Source: Haploplasma modicum ATCC 29102 (GTDB lineage Bacteria; Bacillota_I; Bacilli_A; Acholeplasmatales; Acholeplasmataceae). Taken from it: a stretch of DNA of 64,000 nucleotides. The notes beneath the pieces are model-generated. The model saw only the letters and a list, made by a program, of their open reading frames with translations, was not told where the DNA came from and did not search any database. Positions 46,295 through 56,792 of the stretch are shown here, in pieces. How positions within the stretch are numbered: position 1 is the first letter of the stretch; each line of letters begins with the position of its first letter. The stretch covers positions 1 to 64,000 of the forward strand of contig NZ_JHYB01000006.1 in assembly GCF_000687835.1 (NCBI RefSeq). Reading direction: 5' to 3'. The position numbers and the translations under genes were made by a program.

Positions 46295-47277
46295 TATAGT
46301 TTAATCCTAATAAAGATAATTGCAGTAATAACTAAAATACTAAACGTTAATGTTAATATATCTTTTATGCTAATTTTATACTCATCAATTCTTGTTCTTC
46401 TTTGACCAATTACATAACCTCTTGCTTCCATAGCATCACTTAATTCTTCTGATCTTGTAATTGAGATTAAAAAGATTGGAATAAGTAAGGCAATCATTTG
46501 ATTAATTTTGTCTTTTAGCTTGCTTTCATTAAAATCAAGTCCTCTTGATGCTTGTGCTTTCATAATTTTATCTGTTTCAAATAAAAGGGTTGGAATATAT
46601 CTTAAGATTAAAGATAACATCATAGCGAACACATCAACCGGTACTTTAATTATCTTAAGTGGTTTTAATATCGATTCAAATCCAAAATTTAGATCTGTTG
46701 TCATTGTTGTAAATGTTAAAAGAGATGTTAATAAAACAGTAATCATAATTCTGACAAATAAGAATAAACCTCTTATTATTCCTTCATCCGTTGGGGCAAA
46801 TTGATATTTATAAATAGTCCCATAAGGAAGTAAGTATTGTAGATAGAATACTAAAAATACTATAACGAAAAATAATATCGTTCTAAATGGTAAACCTCTT
46901 TTAAATACATTGTAAAGCACTAATAAAACTAAGATTGCACCAATACTTGAAAATGATAAGTATAGAGTTTCATTTAAGATTGGATTACCTTCTTTAATTG
47001 TAAAAAGCTGAATTACAAAGGTAAATGTTAATAAAAATATTAAAGGTTTTAACCCTCTTATTACTTTTTTAAAAGGAATTTTTGCTACTAAGTTTAATAT
47101 AAAACTAATAACAAGAAGTGATCCTAACATAATTAAACTACTTAAGTTAGAGTTAATTGGAATTAAAAATAATGAGACTAACATTAATACTAGACTAATT
47201 ATTTTTATTCTTGGATCTAGTCTATGTAAAATAGAGTTAGTTGGTATATACTGACCAATACTTATTTTATTATTCAT
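46294..47277 (-). CDS. ecfT: ECF transporter transmembrane protein EcfT
   Basis: Scaffold membrane protein of energy-coupling-factor vitamin transporters. About 327 residues, six or more helices, and the two Ala-Arg-Gly coupling motifs: QASRGLDF and MEARGYV. It overlaps ecfA2 by four bases. It pairs with EcfA1/A2 to energise separate S-components, none of which is in the window. Confidence 0.94.
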   Translation of the reverse strand: MNNKISIGQYIPTNSILHRLDPRIKIISLVLMLVSLFLIPINSNLSSLIMLGSLLVISFILNLVAKIPFKKVIRGLKPLIFLLTFTFVIQLFTIKEGNPILNETLYLSFSSIGAILVLLVLYNVFKRGLPFRTILFFVIVFLVFYLQYLLPYGTIYKYQFAPTDEGIIRGLFLFVRIMITVLLTSLLTFTTMTTDLNFGFESILKPLKIIKVPVDVFAMMLSLILRYIPTLLFETDKIMKAQASRGLDFNESKLKDKINQMIALLIPIFLISITRSEELSDAMEARGYVIGQRRTRIDEYKISIKDILTLTFSILVITAIIFIRIKL

Positions 47278-48119
47278 AACTTAACCTCCTCTAAATAAGA
47301 AGTTAATTCTTCTAGTGTATATAGCTCTTTATACTCAATATTTAATTTTTCGCTTAAATATTTCATCATTTTAAGTGGTGTCGGTAAATCTAGGTTAAAT
47401 GAATCAAAATCTTTATGATTAAATAAGTCTTCTTTACAACCATCAAAAACAATTTTTCCTTCTTTAAGAACAATAATTCTTTTTGCATATTTACTTACAA
47501 TATCCATATCATGGCTAATTAAAACTATTGTCTTGTTTTCATTTTCATGTATGTTATTAAATATTTCCATCATTTCATCACGACCTCTTGGGTCCAGACC
47601 TCTTGTTGGTTCATCTAAAACTAAAATGCTAGGATCCATAGCAAGAATTCCTGCAACAGCAACTCTTCTCATTTGTCCACCACTTATTCTAAATGGTGAT
47701 TTATCATACATTGATTCATCCAGTCCTACTTGCTTAGCTGCCTTTTTTGCATTTTCTAGCGCATGTTCTTTAGTCTCTTTAAAGTTTTTAGGCCCAAATG
47801 AAATATCTTCAATTATTGTATTTTCAAATAACTGATATTCTGGAAACTGAAAAACAAGTCCAACTTTTCTTCTTAAATGATTTACTCTTTCACGCTTTTT
47901 AGGTGGTAAATCTTGACCAAATACTGTAACAATACCACTAGTTGGATACATTAAAGCATTCATATGTTGAACTAGTGTTGATTTACCAGCACCCGTATGA
48001 CCTAGAATTGCAATAAATTCTCCTTCTTTTTCGATATTTAAGTTAATATTTGAAATGGCATTATCACTTCTACCAATACTTAAGTACTCATGACTTACAT
48101 TTTTAAATTGTATTCCCAT
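47274..48119 (-). CDS. ecfA2: ECF transporter ATP-binding protein EcfA2
   Basis: ABC ATPase. Walker A GHTGAGKST, Q-loop FQFPEYQLF, signature SGGQMRRVAVAG and Walker B ILVLDEPTRGLDP. 281 residues. It overlaps ecfA1 by 25 bases, and an EcfA1-EcfA2 heterodimer is expected. Confidence 0.95.
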   Translation of the reverse strand: MGIQFKNVSHEYLSIGRSDNAISNINLNIEKEGEFIAILGHTGAGKSTLVQHMNALMYPTSGIVTVFGQDLPPKKRERVNHLRRKVGLVFQFPEYQLFENTIIEDISFGPKNFKETKEHALENAKKAAKQVGLDESMYDKSPFRISGGQMRRVAVAGILAMDPSILVLDEPTRGLDPRGRDEMMEIFNNIHENENKTIVLISHDMDIVSKYAKRIIVLKEGKIVFDGCKEDLFNHKDFDSFNLDLPTPLKMMKYLSEKLNIEYKELYTLEELTSYLEEVKL

Positions 48120-48898
48120 AATGCCTCCAATATATTCTTATCAACCTTTTCATCTTTTGCAAGTTCATTATAAACGCTTAATGAAAAAGGAATTTCTAAG
48201 TTTGATGATTTTAATATTTCTTCTTCTTTAAATACTTCTTTTGGTGAGCCTTCAAGAACTAAATTCCCGTCTTTAAATACAAAAATATAGTCACTTAAAT
48301 TAGCCAGTGATAAATCATGGGTAATTGTAATTACTGTTTTTTCTTTTTCTTTATTTACTTTTTTAATTAAATCGATAATTTCGTTAGTTCCTTTTGGATC
48401 TAACATTGAAGTTGCTTCATCTAAAATAATAATATCGTGTTGCATTGCAAGTGCTCCTGCAATAGCAACTCTCTGCTTTTGTCCACCTGATAAGTTATGT
48501 GGTTCTTTATCTAAGTAATCTTCCATTCCAACAAATCTAGCATACTCTAAGACTAGTTTATTAATTTCCTTTGATGAAAGTTGTTGATTTTCAAGACCAA
48601 AAGCAATATCGTATTTTACGGTAGAACCAACAAACTGGTTATCTGGATTTTGAAATACAATACCTATTTTTTTTCTTATATCATGAACGGTTTGTTCATT
48701 TAAGACTATATCATCGATTATTATTTCGCCTTCATTAGGTAATAAAAGACCTATTAATAGTTTGGCAAATGTTGATTTACCTGATCCATTATGACCAATT
48801 ATTGAAATCCATTTGCCTTTTTTTACCATTAAGCTAATATTTTTAATGGCTTCAGTATTTTTATTATAATTAAATGTTAAATTATTTACCTTAATCAT
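48095..48898 (-). CDS. ecfA1: ECF transporter ATP-binding protein EcfA1
   Basis: ABC ATPase. Walker A GHNGSGKST, Q-loop VFQNPDNQFVG, signature LSGGQKQRVAIAG and Walker B IIILDEATSMLDP. 267 residues. First gene of an operon that continues through ecfA2, ecfT, truA, tmk, holB, ricT, trmN6 and rsmI. Confidence 0.95.
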   Translation of the reverse strand: MIKVNNLTFNYNKNTEAIKNISLMVKKGKWISIIGHNGSGKSTFAKLLIGLLLPNEGEIIIDDIVLNEQTVHDIRKKIGIVFQNPDNQFVGSTVKYDIAFGLENQQLSSKEINKLVLEYARFVGMEDYLDKEPHNLSGGQKQRVAIAGALAMQHDIIILDEATSMLDPKGTNEIIDLIKKVNKEKEKTVITITHDLSLANLSDYIFVFKDGNLVLEGSPKEVFKEEEILKSSNLEIPFSLSVYNELAKDEKVDKNILEALWEYNLKM

Positions 48899-48926
48899 TT
48901 AAATTCACCCTCTTTATCACTAATTA

Positions 48927-48935
48927 ATTATATCA
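48927..48935 (-). promoter_or_regulatory. Extended -10 promoter of the ecfA1 operon
   Basis: TGATATAAT on the minus strand 28 bases before ecfA1, with a weak -35 TTAAAT 17 bases upstream (48950-48955). Confidence 0.55.
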
Positions 48936-48964
48936 TATTATTTAGATTTATTTAATTTACGACA

Positions 48965-48999
48965 TTAAAAAACAAATTTAGTTTATAAACCAAATTTGT
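48965..48999 (-). terminator. Intrinsic terminator after gnd
   Basis: A long stem ACAAATTTgGTTT/AAACtAAATTTGT (48972-48999) with an ATA loop, then TTTTTTA on the minus strand. Confidence 0.85.
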
Positions 49000-49008
49000 C
49001 TTAATTAA

Positions 49009-50454
49009 TTATTTATTATATGTTGTTGACTTGGTTGTTCCGCCTCTACCCGTCCAATTGGTATGGAAAAACTCTCCATCTTTTTTATCAAGTCTTTCAT
49101 ATGTATGTGCACCAAAATAATCTCTCTGTGCTTGAATTAAGCCTGTTGGTAAGAGTGATTTTGTATATGAATCAAAATAACTAAGTGCACTACTTAGAGT
49201 TGGTGTTGGAATTCCATTTAAGATTGCCTCACTTAATACAATTCTAAATGAATTAATTCTTTCTTTTATTTCATTAACAAAATAAGCATCCATTAATAAA
49301 TTTTCAAGACTTGGATTGTTGTTATAAGCATCCATGATATTATTTAAAAATCCAGATCTAATAATACATCCACCACGCCATATCTTAGCAATATTTGAAT
49401 AATTAAAGTCCCAATTATGTGTTTTAGAAGCCTCTTTAATTAAATCAAATCCTTGCGCATACGAGATAATCTTTGCTACATATAAGGCATTTTCTAAGTG
49501 TTTAATAAACTCATCTTTATTAACACTACTCTTTATTTCTAAATTACCGTAAAATTCGTTAGCTCTAACTCTCTCTTCTTTTTTGCTTGAAATGATTCTT
49601 GCATAAACAGCTTCTGTTATTAGAGTTAATGGTACATTTTCCTCTAATGAAGAGATTGCTGTCCATTTACCTGTTCCTTTTTGACCTGCTTTATCTAATA
49701 TTTTAGTAACAAGTGGTAAATTATCTTGATCTTTAAATTTTAAAATATTACTTGTTATTTCAACTAAGTAGCTATTTAGTTTACCATTATTCCATGAGTT
49801 AAAAATTTCGCTCATTTCATCAAAATCAATTTTTAAAATATCTTTCATAATATTATATGTTTCAGTAATAAGTTGCATATCACCATATTCGATACCATTA
49901 TGAACCATTTTGATAAAATGTCCTGAACCATCTGTACTCATCCACTCTGAACATTTATCACCATTAACATCTGCTGAAATTGCTTTAAAGATCGGAAGAA
50001 TATGATTAATTGCACTAGCTGGTCCACCTGGCATAATGCTTGGTCCATTTAGTGCACCTTCTTCACCGCCTGATACACCTGCACCAACGAATTGAATATT
50101 TTTTTCCATTAACATTTTAGATCTTCTAATTGTATCTAAGTAGTTTGAATTACCACCATCAATTATAATATCATTTTCATCTAAGTATGGTAATAAATTT
50201 TTTATAACTTGATCGATAGGATCTCCTGCTCTAATCATCATCATAATTTTTCTTGGTTTTTCTAGGCTTTTTACTAATTCTTCTAAGCTATATGTAGCTA
50301 AAATATTTTTATTTTTTCCTCTTGTACTTATAAAATCAGTAACTCTATTTGAATCAATATCATAAACTGAAACAGAAAAACCTTTGCTCTCAATATTCAT
50401 TGCAAGATTTTCACCCATAACAGCTAACCCGATCATTGCTATATTATTTTTCAT
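49009..50454 (-). CDS. gnd: 6-phosphogluconate dehydrogenase (decarboxylating)
   Basis: Oxidative pentose phosphate enzyme making ribulose-5-phosphate, CO2 and reduced NAD(P). The N-terminal dinucleotide motif is GLAVMGENLAMNI; substrate motifs are GAGVSGGEEGALNGPSIMPG, the catalytic-lysine region FIKMVHNGIEYGDMQ, and GRGGTTKST at the C-terminus. 481 residues, the long form. It has its own promoter and terminator. Confidence 0.96.
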   Translation of the reverse strand: MKNNIAMIGLAVMGENLAMNIESKGFSVSVYDIDSNRVTDFISTRGKNKNILATYSLEELVKSLEKPRKIMMMIRAGDPIDQVIKNLLPYLDENDIIIDGGNSNYLDTIRRSKMLMEKNIQFVGAGVSGGEEGALNGPSIMPGGPASAINHILPIFKAISADVNGDKCSEWMSTDGSGHFIKMVHNGIEYGDMQLITETYNIMKDILKIDFDEMSEIFNSWNNGKLNSYLVEITSNILKFKDQDNLPLVTKILDKAGQKGTGKWTAISSLEENVPLTLITEAVYARIISSKKEERVRANEFYGNLEIKSSVNKDEFIKHLENALYVAKIISYAQGFDLIKEASKTHNWDFNYSNIAKIWRGGCIIRSGFLNNIMDAYNNNPSLENLLMDAYFVNEIKERINSFRIVLSEAILNGIPTPTLSSALSYFDSYTKSLLPTGLIQAQRDYFGAHTYERLDKKDGEFFHTNWTGRGGTTKSTTYNK

Positions 50455-50492
50455 TTTGATTACCTCTTATATCTAATTATTTAATCTAATAT

Positions 50493-50501
50493 ATTATATC
50501 A
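50493..50501 (-). promoter_or_regulatory. Extended -10 promoter of gnd
   Basis: TGATATAAT on the minus strand, 38 bases before gnd. The TGA at its 5' end is also the stop codon of rdgB. Confidence 0.55.
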
Positions 50502-51083
50502 TAAGTATTTATTATTCAAAAAATCATTAACAAATTTTAAAGTTGCAATATTACGGTGAGACATACTATTTTTTAAATCTCGATCCATCTCTCCTGCTGT
50601 TATATTTAATCCTTCTGGTATAAATATTGAATCATATCCAAAACCATTACTTCCTTTAATCTCATTTGTAATAGTTCCTTCCCAAACCCCTAGATAATCA
50701 TTTAAAAGTTTACCATTATATGCAAGTGTTAAATGGCAAATAAATCTGGCTTTTCTATTTGTTTTACCTTCAAGTTCACTTAAAACTTTTAAATTATTTG
50801 CTATGTCACCACCTCCACTATATCTTGCTGAATATATTCCTGGTAAATTATTAAGTTCTTCAATTTCAATACCAGAATCATCAGCTAATACGAAGTAACC
50901 CTCATATTTATTTGATATACCAAGAGATTTAATTTTTGAATTTTCAAAAAAAGTCTTACCATCTTCAATAATATCTTCAAAATCATTTAAATCACTTAAG
51001 GATAAGACTGTTACTTTTTCATTAAGTAATTTTCTAAATTCATTTACTTTATTTTCATTATGAGTTGCAATTATTAGTTTCAT
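50499..51083 (-). CDS. rdgB: XTP/dITP diphosphatase (RdgB/HAM1)
   Basis: House-cleaning enzyme removing non-canonical purine nucleoside triphosphates. ATHNENKVNEF, VLADDSGIEIEELN, GIYSARYSG and GFGYDSIFIPE are the family motifs. 194 residues. It starts only about 20 bases after the V-ATPase terminator and has no obvious promoter of its own, so it may depend on read-through. It ends in TGA. Confidence 0.95.
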   Translation of the reverse strand: MKLIIATHNENKVNEFRKLLNEKVTVLSLSDLNDFEDIIEDGKTFFENSKIKSLGISNKYEGYFVLADDSGIEIEELNNLPGIYSARYSGGGDIANNLKVLSELEGKTNRKARFICHLTLAYNGKLLNDYLGVWEGTITNEIKGSNGFGYDSIFIPEGLNITAGEMDRDLKNSMSHRNIATLKFVNDFLNNKYL

Positions 51084-51096
51084 AAAACTCCTTTAT

Positions 51097-51127
51097 ATAA
51101 AAATAAATAGGGAAAACCCTATTTATT
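51097..51127 (-). terminator. Intrinsic terminator after the V-ATPase operon
   Basis: A perfect 11-bp stem AATAAATAGGG/CCCTATTTATT with a TTTT loop (51102-51127) and a short T tail. The TAG stop of the subunit D gene is in the 5' arm. Confidence 0.82.
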
Positions 51128-51784
51128 AATATTTTTCGCTCTATCTTCAAGCATTTTTTTAACAACAATATCTTTACTTTTCATAATACGAACTGTGTTA
51201 CTTCTCTCGTTTTCATCTAGTTTCATTCTAATTGACTTAATCTCTTCAGTAATCTCCGGAACTAAAACGTGTTCAATGACGTTTACTCTTCTTCTTACTT
51301 TTTCAATCTCATCAGCCATTAATCTAATTTTTTGTTCTAATTCAGCGAGTAAAATAATTTTAGGAAGAAAACTTTTAATATCTTTATCGATAAAATCAAT
51401 TTCAATCGGTGCTGATAAATCACTAAATGTTTTATCATTTGTTAGATTATTTTCTACTAAATCAATTTTTGGAATAACTACAGCCATAATACTACTTGTT
51501 TCGTATTTAACTTCCAAATTACTACTTGGAACCATCAACATTTCATAAATGTTCACTAAAGATCTTTTACGTTTTACTGTTTCAAACTTACCAACTAGAT
51601 TAGTCATTGTATTATCAACTAATTCACGTAACTCTTTTGTTTCATGAACTATTTTAACAAACTGATGGATTAATTCATCTTGTTTGTCTTTAAGTAACTT
51701 ATGACCTCTCCTTGTCATTGAAAGTTTATTCTTTAGTTTCATTAGTTCCATTCTAGTTGGATTACTGTGGTTACCTACTTTCAT
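51119..51784 (-). CDS. ntpD: V-type ATPase subunit D
   Basis: Central-stalk subunit of the V-type ATPase. NPTRMELMKLKNKLSMTRRG followed by HKLLKDKQDELIHQF is the family hallmark. 221 residues, mostly coiled-coil. Last gene of the nine-gene operon, five bases after the B subunit. Confidence 0.95.
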   Translation of the reverse strand: MKVGNHSNPTRMELMKLKNKLSMTRRGHKLLKDKQDELIHQFVKIVHETKELRELVDNTMTNLVGKFETVKRKRSLVNIYEMLMVPSSNLEVKYETSSIMAVVIPKIDLVENNLTNDKTFSDLSAPIEIDFIDKDIKSFLPKIILLAELEQKIRLMADEIEKVRRRVNVIEHVLVPEITEEIKSIRMKLDENERSNTVRIMKSKDIVVKKMLEDRAKNINK

Positions 51785-51789
51785 TTATC

Positions 51790-53169
51790 TTACTCCTTTT
51801 TGTAATAATATTTTTCAATATTCTCACTACTAATTCGTTTTAATTCACTTGTAGGTAATATTCTTAGTAACTCCCAGCTTAGATCTAATGTTTCCTCAAT
51901 TGTGCGGTTTGTTTCAAATCCTTGAGAAATATATTCTGATTCAAATAAATCAGCAAATTTTGCATATAATTTATCAATATTTGAAAGAGCTGCTTCACCT
52001 AAAATTGTGGATAATTCTTTAGCTTCTTTTCCACGTGCATAAGATGAGAACATTTGGTTCATCACGTTTGCATGATCTTCTCTAGTCTTACCCTTACCAA
52101 TCCCTTTATCTTTAAGTCTTGAAAGTGATGGTAAAACATCGATTGGTGGTGTTAAGTTTCTAAGGTTTAATTCTTTAGAAACAATAATTTGTCCTTCTGT
52201 AATATATCCTGTAAGGTCAGGAATTGGGTGTGTAATATCATTTTCAGGCATTGTTAAAATTGGAATTTGAGTGATTGATCCTTTTTTACCTCTAATTCTA
52301 CCTGCTCTTTCATAAAGTGAAGCAAGGTCAGTATACATATAACCTGGATATCCTCTTCTACCTGGAACTTCTTTTCTAGCAGCTGAAATTTCTCTTAGTG
52401 ATTCAGCATAGTTAGTTAAGTCTGTTAAGATAACTAATACATGCATACCTAGTTCTTCTGATAAATATTCAGCAGCAGTAATTGCCATTCTAGGAGTAGA
52501 AATACGTTCAATTGCTGGGTCATTTGCTAAGTTAATAAATAGTACTGTTCGTTCAATTGAACCCGTTCTTTTAAAGTCTTCGATAAAGTATTCTGCTTCT
52601 TCAAATGTAATACCAATTGCCGCAAATACTACCGCAAACTCTTCATTATCACCACGTACTGTTGCTTGTCTAGCAATCTGTGCTGCTAACTTTGAGTGTG
52701 GTAATCCTGATCCTGAGAAGATTGGTAACTTTTGACCACGAACTAATGTGTTTAGTCCATCAATTGCTGAAATACCAGTTTGAATAAATTCACTTGGAAA
52801 ATCACGAGCAACTGGATTTAATGGACTACCATTAATATCTCTTCTTTGTTCTGGAATAATTGCACCTTTGTTATCTGTTGGATTACCCATTCCATCAAAA
52901 ACACGTCCTAAGATATCAGGAGATAGACTAAGCTCAACACCATGACCTAGGAATACAACTTTAGCATCATCAATTTTTAAACCTTGACTACTTTCAAATA
53001 ACTGAACAACAGCTGTATCATTATCTACTTCTAAAACTTTACCATACTTAACTGTGCCATCTGCTTGTTTAACTTGAACAAGTTCGTCGTATTTAACACC
53101 ACTTACTTTATCAACAAGCATTAAAGGACCAACAACTTCTTTGACATTTTTAAATTCTTTAATTGCCAT
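51790..53169 (-). CDS. ntpB: V-type ATPase subunit B
   Basis: Non-catalytic regulatory subunit of the V1 head, 459 residues. The P-loop region reads [16 protein letters not shown], without a Walker lysine, as expected for [23 protein letters not shown] is typical. It overlaps the A subunit by one base. Confidence 0.97.
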   Translation of the reverse strand: MAIKEFKNVKEVVGPLMLVDKVSGVKYDELVQVKQADGTVKYGKVLEVDNDTAVVQLFESSQGLKIDDAKVVFLGHGVELSLSPDILGRVFDGMGNPTDNKGAIIPEQRRDINGSPLNPVARDFPSEFIQTGISAIDGLNTLVRGQKLPIFSGSGLPHSKLAAQIARQATVRGDNEEFAVVFAAIGITFEEAEYFIEDFKRTGSIERTVLFINLANDPAIERISTPRMAITAAEYLSEELGMHVLVILTDLTNYAESLREISAARKEVPGRRGYPGYMYTDLASLYERAGRIRGKKGSITQIPILTMPENDITHPIPDLTGYITEGQIIVSKELNLRNLTPPIDVLPSLSRLKDKGIGKGKTREDHANVMNQMFSSYARGKEAKELSTILGEAALSNIDKLYAKFADLFESEYISQGFETNRTIEETLDLSWELLRILPTSELKRISSENIEKYYYKKE

Positions 53170-54941
53170 TAGTTATTACCTCCTTTATTAAATTCTTCAT
53201 TAATTAATTTTTCTAATTTAATAATTTCACTATCAACATTAGCTTCTAAAATATATTTAAATCTTCCGATTAAATCTCTTGCTTTACTTAATTCAATATC
53301 ACTATATTTAACACCATTCTTAAGAGCATTTATTGCACTATCGAACCAATGTAAAATAATCTTCATCATATTAAATTGCTTAATTGTTGATGAATATGTA
53401 TCGACATCATCAAAAGCATTTTGATGTAAGTAGTCTTCTCTAATCATTTGAGCAACTAACATCTTAACTTGATCTTCTTTACTTAATGAATCAAATCCAA
53501 CTAATCTTACAATTTCTTCTAACTGTGATTCATCTTGTAAAATTGTTTTTACACGATTAACAAGAATTGGCCATTCTGGTGAAACAGTATCTTCAAAATA
53601 TCCAACCATATCACTTTGATATAATGAATAACTCTTTAACCAGTCAATAGCTGGGAAGTGTCTACGATATGCAAGTTGTGCACTTAATCCCCAGAATACT
53701 TTAACAATTCTCAAAGTAGCCTGGCTAACAGGTTCTGATGTATCTCCACCTGGAGGTGATACCGCACCAATTACAGTAACAGCACCTTCTTCATTTCTGT
53801 TACCTAAAACATCAACTAGTCCTGCTCTTTCATAGAACTCAGCAATTCTTGAAGATAGATATGCTGGATATCCTTCTTCACCTGGCATTTCTTCAAGACG
53901 TGAACTCATTTCTCTTAGAGCTTCTGCCCATCTTGAGGTTGAATCAGCCATTAAAGCAACTTTGTATCCCATATCGCGGTAATATTCAGCAATTGTAATA
54001 CCTGTGTAAATACTTGCTTCACGCGCAGCAACTGGCATGTTTGAAGTATTTGCAATAAGAATTGTACGCTCCATTAATGATTCTCCTGTTTTTGGATCTT
54101 TTAGTTCAGGGAACTCCATTAATACGTCTGTCATTTCATTACCACGTTCACCACAACCAACATAAACAATAATATCAGCATCACTCCATTTTGCAAGTTG
54201 GTGTTGAACTACAGTTTTACCAGAACCAAATGGTCCAGGAATAGCTGCAACCCCTCCGATTGCAATTGGAAATAATGTATCAATAACTCTTTGTCCAGTA
54301 ATCATTGGTTTGTTTGGTGATATTTTTTTATTGTATGGACGTTTTTTTCTAACTGGCCAAAACTGTCTCATTGAGACATCATGGACTTTTCCATTTTTAT
54401 CCTCTAATTTTAAAACAGTATCAGTTACAGTTTTTAACCCACTATCAATAAATACTACTTTACCACTAATATTTGGTGGAACCATAATTTTATGTTTTAC
54501 CACTTTAGTTTCATCAACTAAACCAAACACGTCACCACCAATTAACATATCTCCAATTTTAGCAACTGGTTTAAAATCCCATTTCTTTTCATAGTTCAAT
54601 GCTGGAATATCAATTCCAGCTGGAATAATCTTTTTATCTATTTTATATATTTCTTCTAAAGGTCTTTGAATACCATCAAAAATACTACCAATTAAACCCG
54701 GTCCAAGTTCAACAGATAAAACTTGATTTGTTAAATAAACCGGCTCTCCTGGTCCAATTCCTGCTGTTTCTTCATATACTTGAATTGATGCCAAATCACC
54801 TCTTAGTTCAATAACTTCACCAGTTAACTTTTTATCACTAACTTTGACAACGTCATAAACTTGAACACTAGCCATATTTTTAGCAACAATTAAAGGGCCA
54901 GATACTTTAGTAATAATTCCTACATTTTTATTTAAACTCAT
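53169..54941 (-). CDS. ntpA: V-type ATPase catalytic subunit A
   Basis: Catalytic subunit of the V1 head, 590 residues. Walker A is [16 protein letters not shown], with the V-type insert present and [22 protein letters not shown] following. As in other bacterial V-ATPases it may work as a pump or a synthase. The complex here has A, B, C, D, E, F, G, I and K. Confidence 0.97.
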   Translation of the reverse strand: MSLNKNVGIITKVSGPLIVAKNMASVQVYDVVKVSDKKLTGEVIELRGDLASIQVYEETAGIGPGEPVYLTNQVLSVELGPGLIGSIFDGIQRPLEEIYKIDKKIIPAGIDIPALNYEKKWDFKPVAKIGDMLIGGDVFGLVDETKVVKHKIMVPPNISGKVVFIDSGLKTVTDTVLKLEDKNGKVHDVSMRQFWPVRKKRPYNKKISPNKPMITGQRVIDTLFPIAIGGVAAIPGPFGSGKTVVQHQLAKWSDADIIVYVGCGERGNEMTDVLMEFPELKDPKTGESLMERTILIANTSNMPVAAREASIYTGITIAEYYRDMGYKVALMADSTSRWAEALREMSSRLEEMPGEEGYPAYLSSRIAEFYERAGLVDVLGNRNEEGAVTVIGAVSPPGGDTSEPVSQATLRIVKVFWGLSAQLAYRRHFPAIDWLKSYSLYQSDMVGYFEDTVSPEWPILVNRVKTILQDESQLEEIVRLVGFDSLSKEDQVKMLVAQMIREDYLHQNAFDDVDTYSSTIKQFNMMKIILHWFDSAINALKNGVKYSDIELSKARDLIGRFKYILEANVDSEIIKLEKLINEEFNKGGNN

Positions 54942-54954
54942 TTAGAACCTCCCT

Positions 54955-55266
54955 TTAAAATAAGTTGATTCCGGTTGCCCGTTCAACATCTTTTCTTATT
55001 TGTTCAACACCATCTTTACTTATACCATCAAGTGGTAATAGTAAAAATATTGGATATACACCATTTAATTCATTTCTAACTTCTTCAACCTCTTTTTTAA
55101 AGTTATCAGAAATTAAAATTATCTTAATATCATTTTTAATTAATAAATTAATTTCATCTAATAATTTAGATCTATCTTTAACTACTATTCCTCTAATTCC
55201 ACTTGAATTAAAGAGTAACGCATTTTCATCATGACCTAGACAAACAATAGACTCATTATTTTTCAT
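54955..55266 (-). CDS. ntpF: V-type ATPase subunit F
   Basis: 103-residue central-stalk subunit. CLGHDENALLFNSSGI at the start and IILISDNFKKEVEEV in the middle resemble the Rossmann-like NtpG/AtpF family (subunit F in V-type naming). It overlaps subunit C by 11 bases. Assignment relies on the family pattern plus operon position between C and A. Confidence 0.88.
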   Translation of the reverse strand: MKNNESIVCLGHDENALLFNSSGIRGIVVKDRSKLLDEINLLIKNDIKIILISDNFKKEVEEVRNELNGVYPIFLLLPLDGISKDGVEQIRKDVERATGINLF

Positions 55267-56164
55267 AATATGACCACCTTAAACTGTTATTTTCTTTTAA
55301 CTTTAAATGTATATATGAAACTAGTGATCCTAAATTATTTTTATCAAAACTAATTTTAGTTATTAAGTCATCATTAACTTCATTAATATTTTTAATTAGT
55401 TCAGTAAGTGTTTTATCACTAAAATACTTTTTTATTCCAGGAACTAACTTACCATAAAACTTAAGTTCAAAATAGCTTATAATTTCTTCTTCAGTTTTAG
55501 TATATAAATTAATCCATGTATCTTTATCAACATGTTTTTCAGCTAATAATAAATTGCTAAAGTTTAAAAGTGATTCATCTTTAAGTCTAAATTTAAATAA
55601 TAGATTTAAATTATTAACAAATCTTTTATATCCCAAGAAGGCCTCTAATGAAGGGTAATCTTCTTTTACAAGATTGTAATAATAGTTATAATAGATTGAT
55701 TCAATTAGTTCTAAGTCAACTTTAATATTTCCTGTTAAATTATCTTTAATTAATATTAAAACTTTTAAATCTTCTTGATCAATTAATAAATTATTATCAT
55801 ATTTGAAAAACTGAATTAACTCTTCTCCTCTAAATTTACCAACTAAATCTAAATCGTCGATTGCTAAATCATACTTAATACTTTTGTAAATAATTTTAAA
55901 ATTAGTTAAATCATGATCCATGAAAAATACATTTCCAAAAATACTAAGTTTAGTAAGAGAATTTAGTTCTTCTCTAACATTTAACAAATCTTGGTTTAGT
56001 ACTTCATCAATATTTGCGTAAGTACTTCCTAAACCGATATTATTATTTTTTAAGTATTCAAGAAACTCTTTTCCTTGTAATTTATTTAAATTGAAATATG
56101 AATCAAACGGAATTAAATTAGTTGTTTTTGCTTGATAAAATCCGTTTAAAAATGTTTTATTCAT
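55256..56164 (-). CDS. ntpC: V-type ATPase subunit C
   Basis: 302-residue subunit (d-subunit type, linking the rotor ring to the central stalk). Sequence identity is weak, but the helical pattern, the length, and the position between E and F support it. It begins MNKTFLNGFYQAKTTNLIPFDSYF.. and has a middle GYKRFVNNLNLLFKFR region as in the family. Confidence 0.85.
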   Translation of the reverse strand: MNKTFLNGFYQAKTTNLIPFDSYFNLNKLQGKEFLEYLKNNNIGLGSTYANIDEVLNQDLLNVREELNSLTKLSIFGNVFFMDHDLTNFKIIYKSIKYDLAIDDLDLVGKFRGEELIQFFKYDNNLLIDQEDLKVLILIKDNLTGNIKVDLELIESIYYNYYYNLVKEDYPSLEAFLGYKRFVNNLNLLFKFRLKDESLLNFSNLLLAEKHVDKDTWINLYTKTEEEIISYFELKFYGKLVPGIKKYFSDKTLTELIKNINEVNDDLITKISFDKNNLGSLVSYIHLKLKENNSLRWSYYEK

Positions 56165-56174
56165 ATTATCATCC

Positions 56175-56783
56175 TTACTTGAACAATTCTAAAGAAATTG
56201 CTTTTTCATTTTTCATTCTAACTTTATTTACGATTTCACTAAATTCAAAACTTAAATCATACTCAGTACCTTCAATTAAAAATCCGTTATTGATATTTAC
56301 CAATTTATTACTTAATTTAAAATTTTTACCTATTTTTTTATTTAATAAATCTAGTTCTGTTAATTCACCTTTTTTGTTAGTTGATAATGCAGCTAATAAT
56401 TTATCGTATGTGTTTTTATTTGTAAAAATAATTTCATTACCATAAAAACCTTCTTTTGTTATTAGTTTAATAACAAAATTTAATAAATCTTTTCCTTCAA
56501 GTGCTTCTACTTTATCTAGTACCTCTTTAAAGATTTGATCTAAAATTTGTTGTTTATTGGTTAAAAGTGACTGTCTTACTTCAAGTTCAACTAGTTTCTT
56601 TTGATGTTCAATTTGTTTTAAAACATCATCTTCAACTTTCTTTACTCTTCTACCATTTGAACTATGAGCTTTTGAAAGTATTTCTTCTTTAATTCTATCT
56701 GCTTCAATTTTAGCTTCATTTAGAATTCTTTCAATTCTTTCATTACCTCTTTGTTCAATTTTATCATATATTGTTATAGCCAT
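56175..56783 (-). CDS. ntpE: V-type ATPase subunit E
   Basis: 202-residue peripheral-stalk subunit: long N-terminal coiled coil with ERILNEAKIEADRIKEEILS, then a globular C-terminal part. It pairs with the G/H subunit. It lies 10 bases from subunit K and from subunit C. Confidence 0.92.
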   Translation of the reverse strand: MAITIYDKIEQRGNERIERILNEAKIEADRIKEEILSKAHSSNGRRVKKVEDDVLKQIEHQKKLVELEVRQSLLTNKQQILDQIFKEVLDKVEALEGKDLLNFVIKLITKEGFYGNEIIFTNKNTYDKLLAALSTNKKGELTELDLLNKKIGKNFKLSNKLVNINNGFLIEGTEYDLSFEFSEIVNKVRMKNEKAISLELFK

Positions 56784-56792
56784 AATATACTC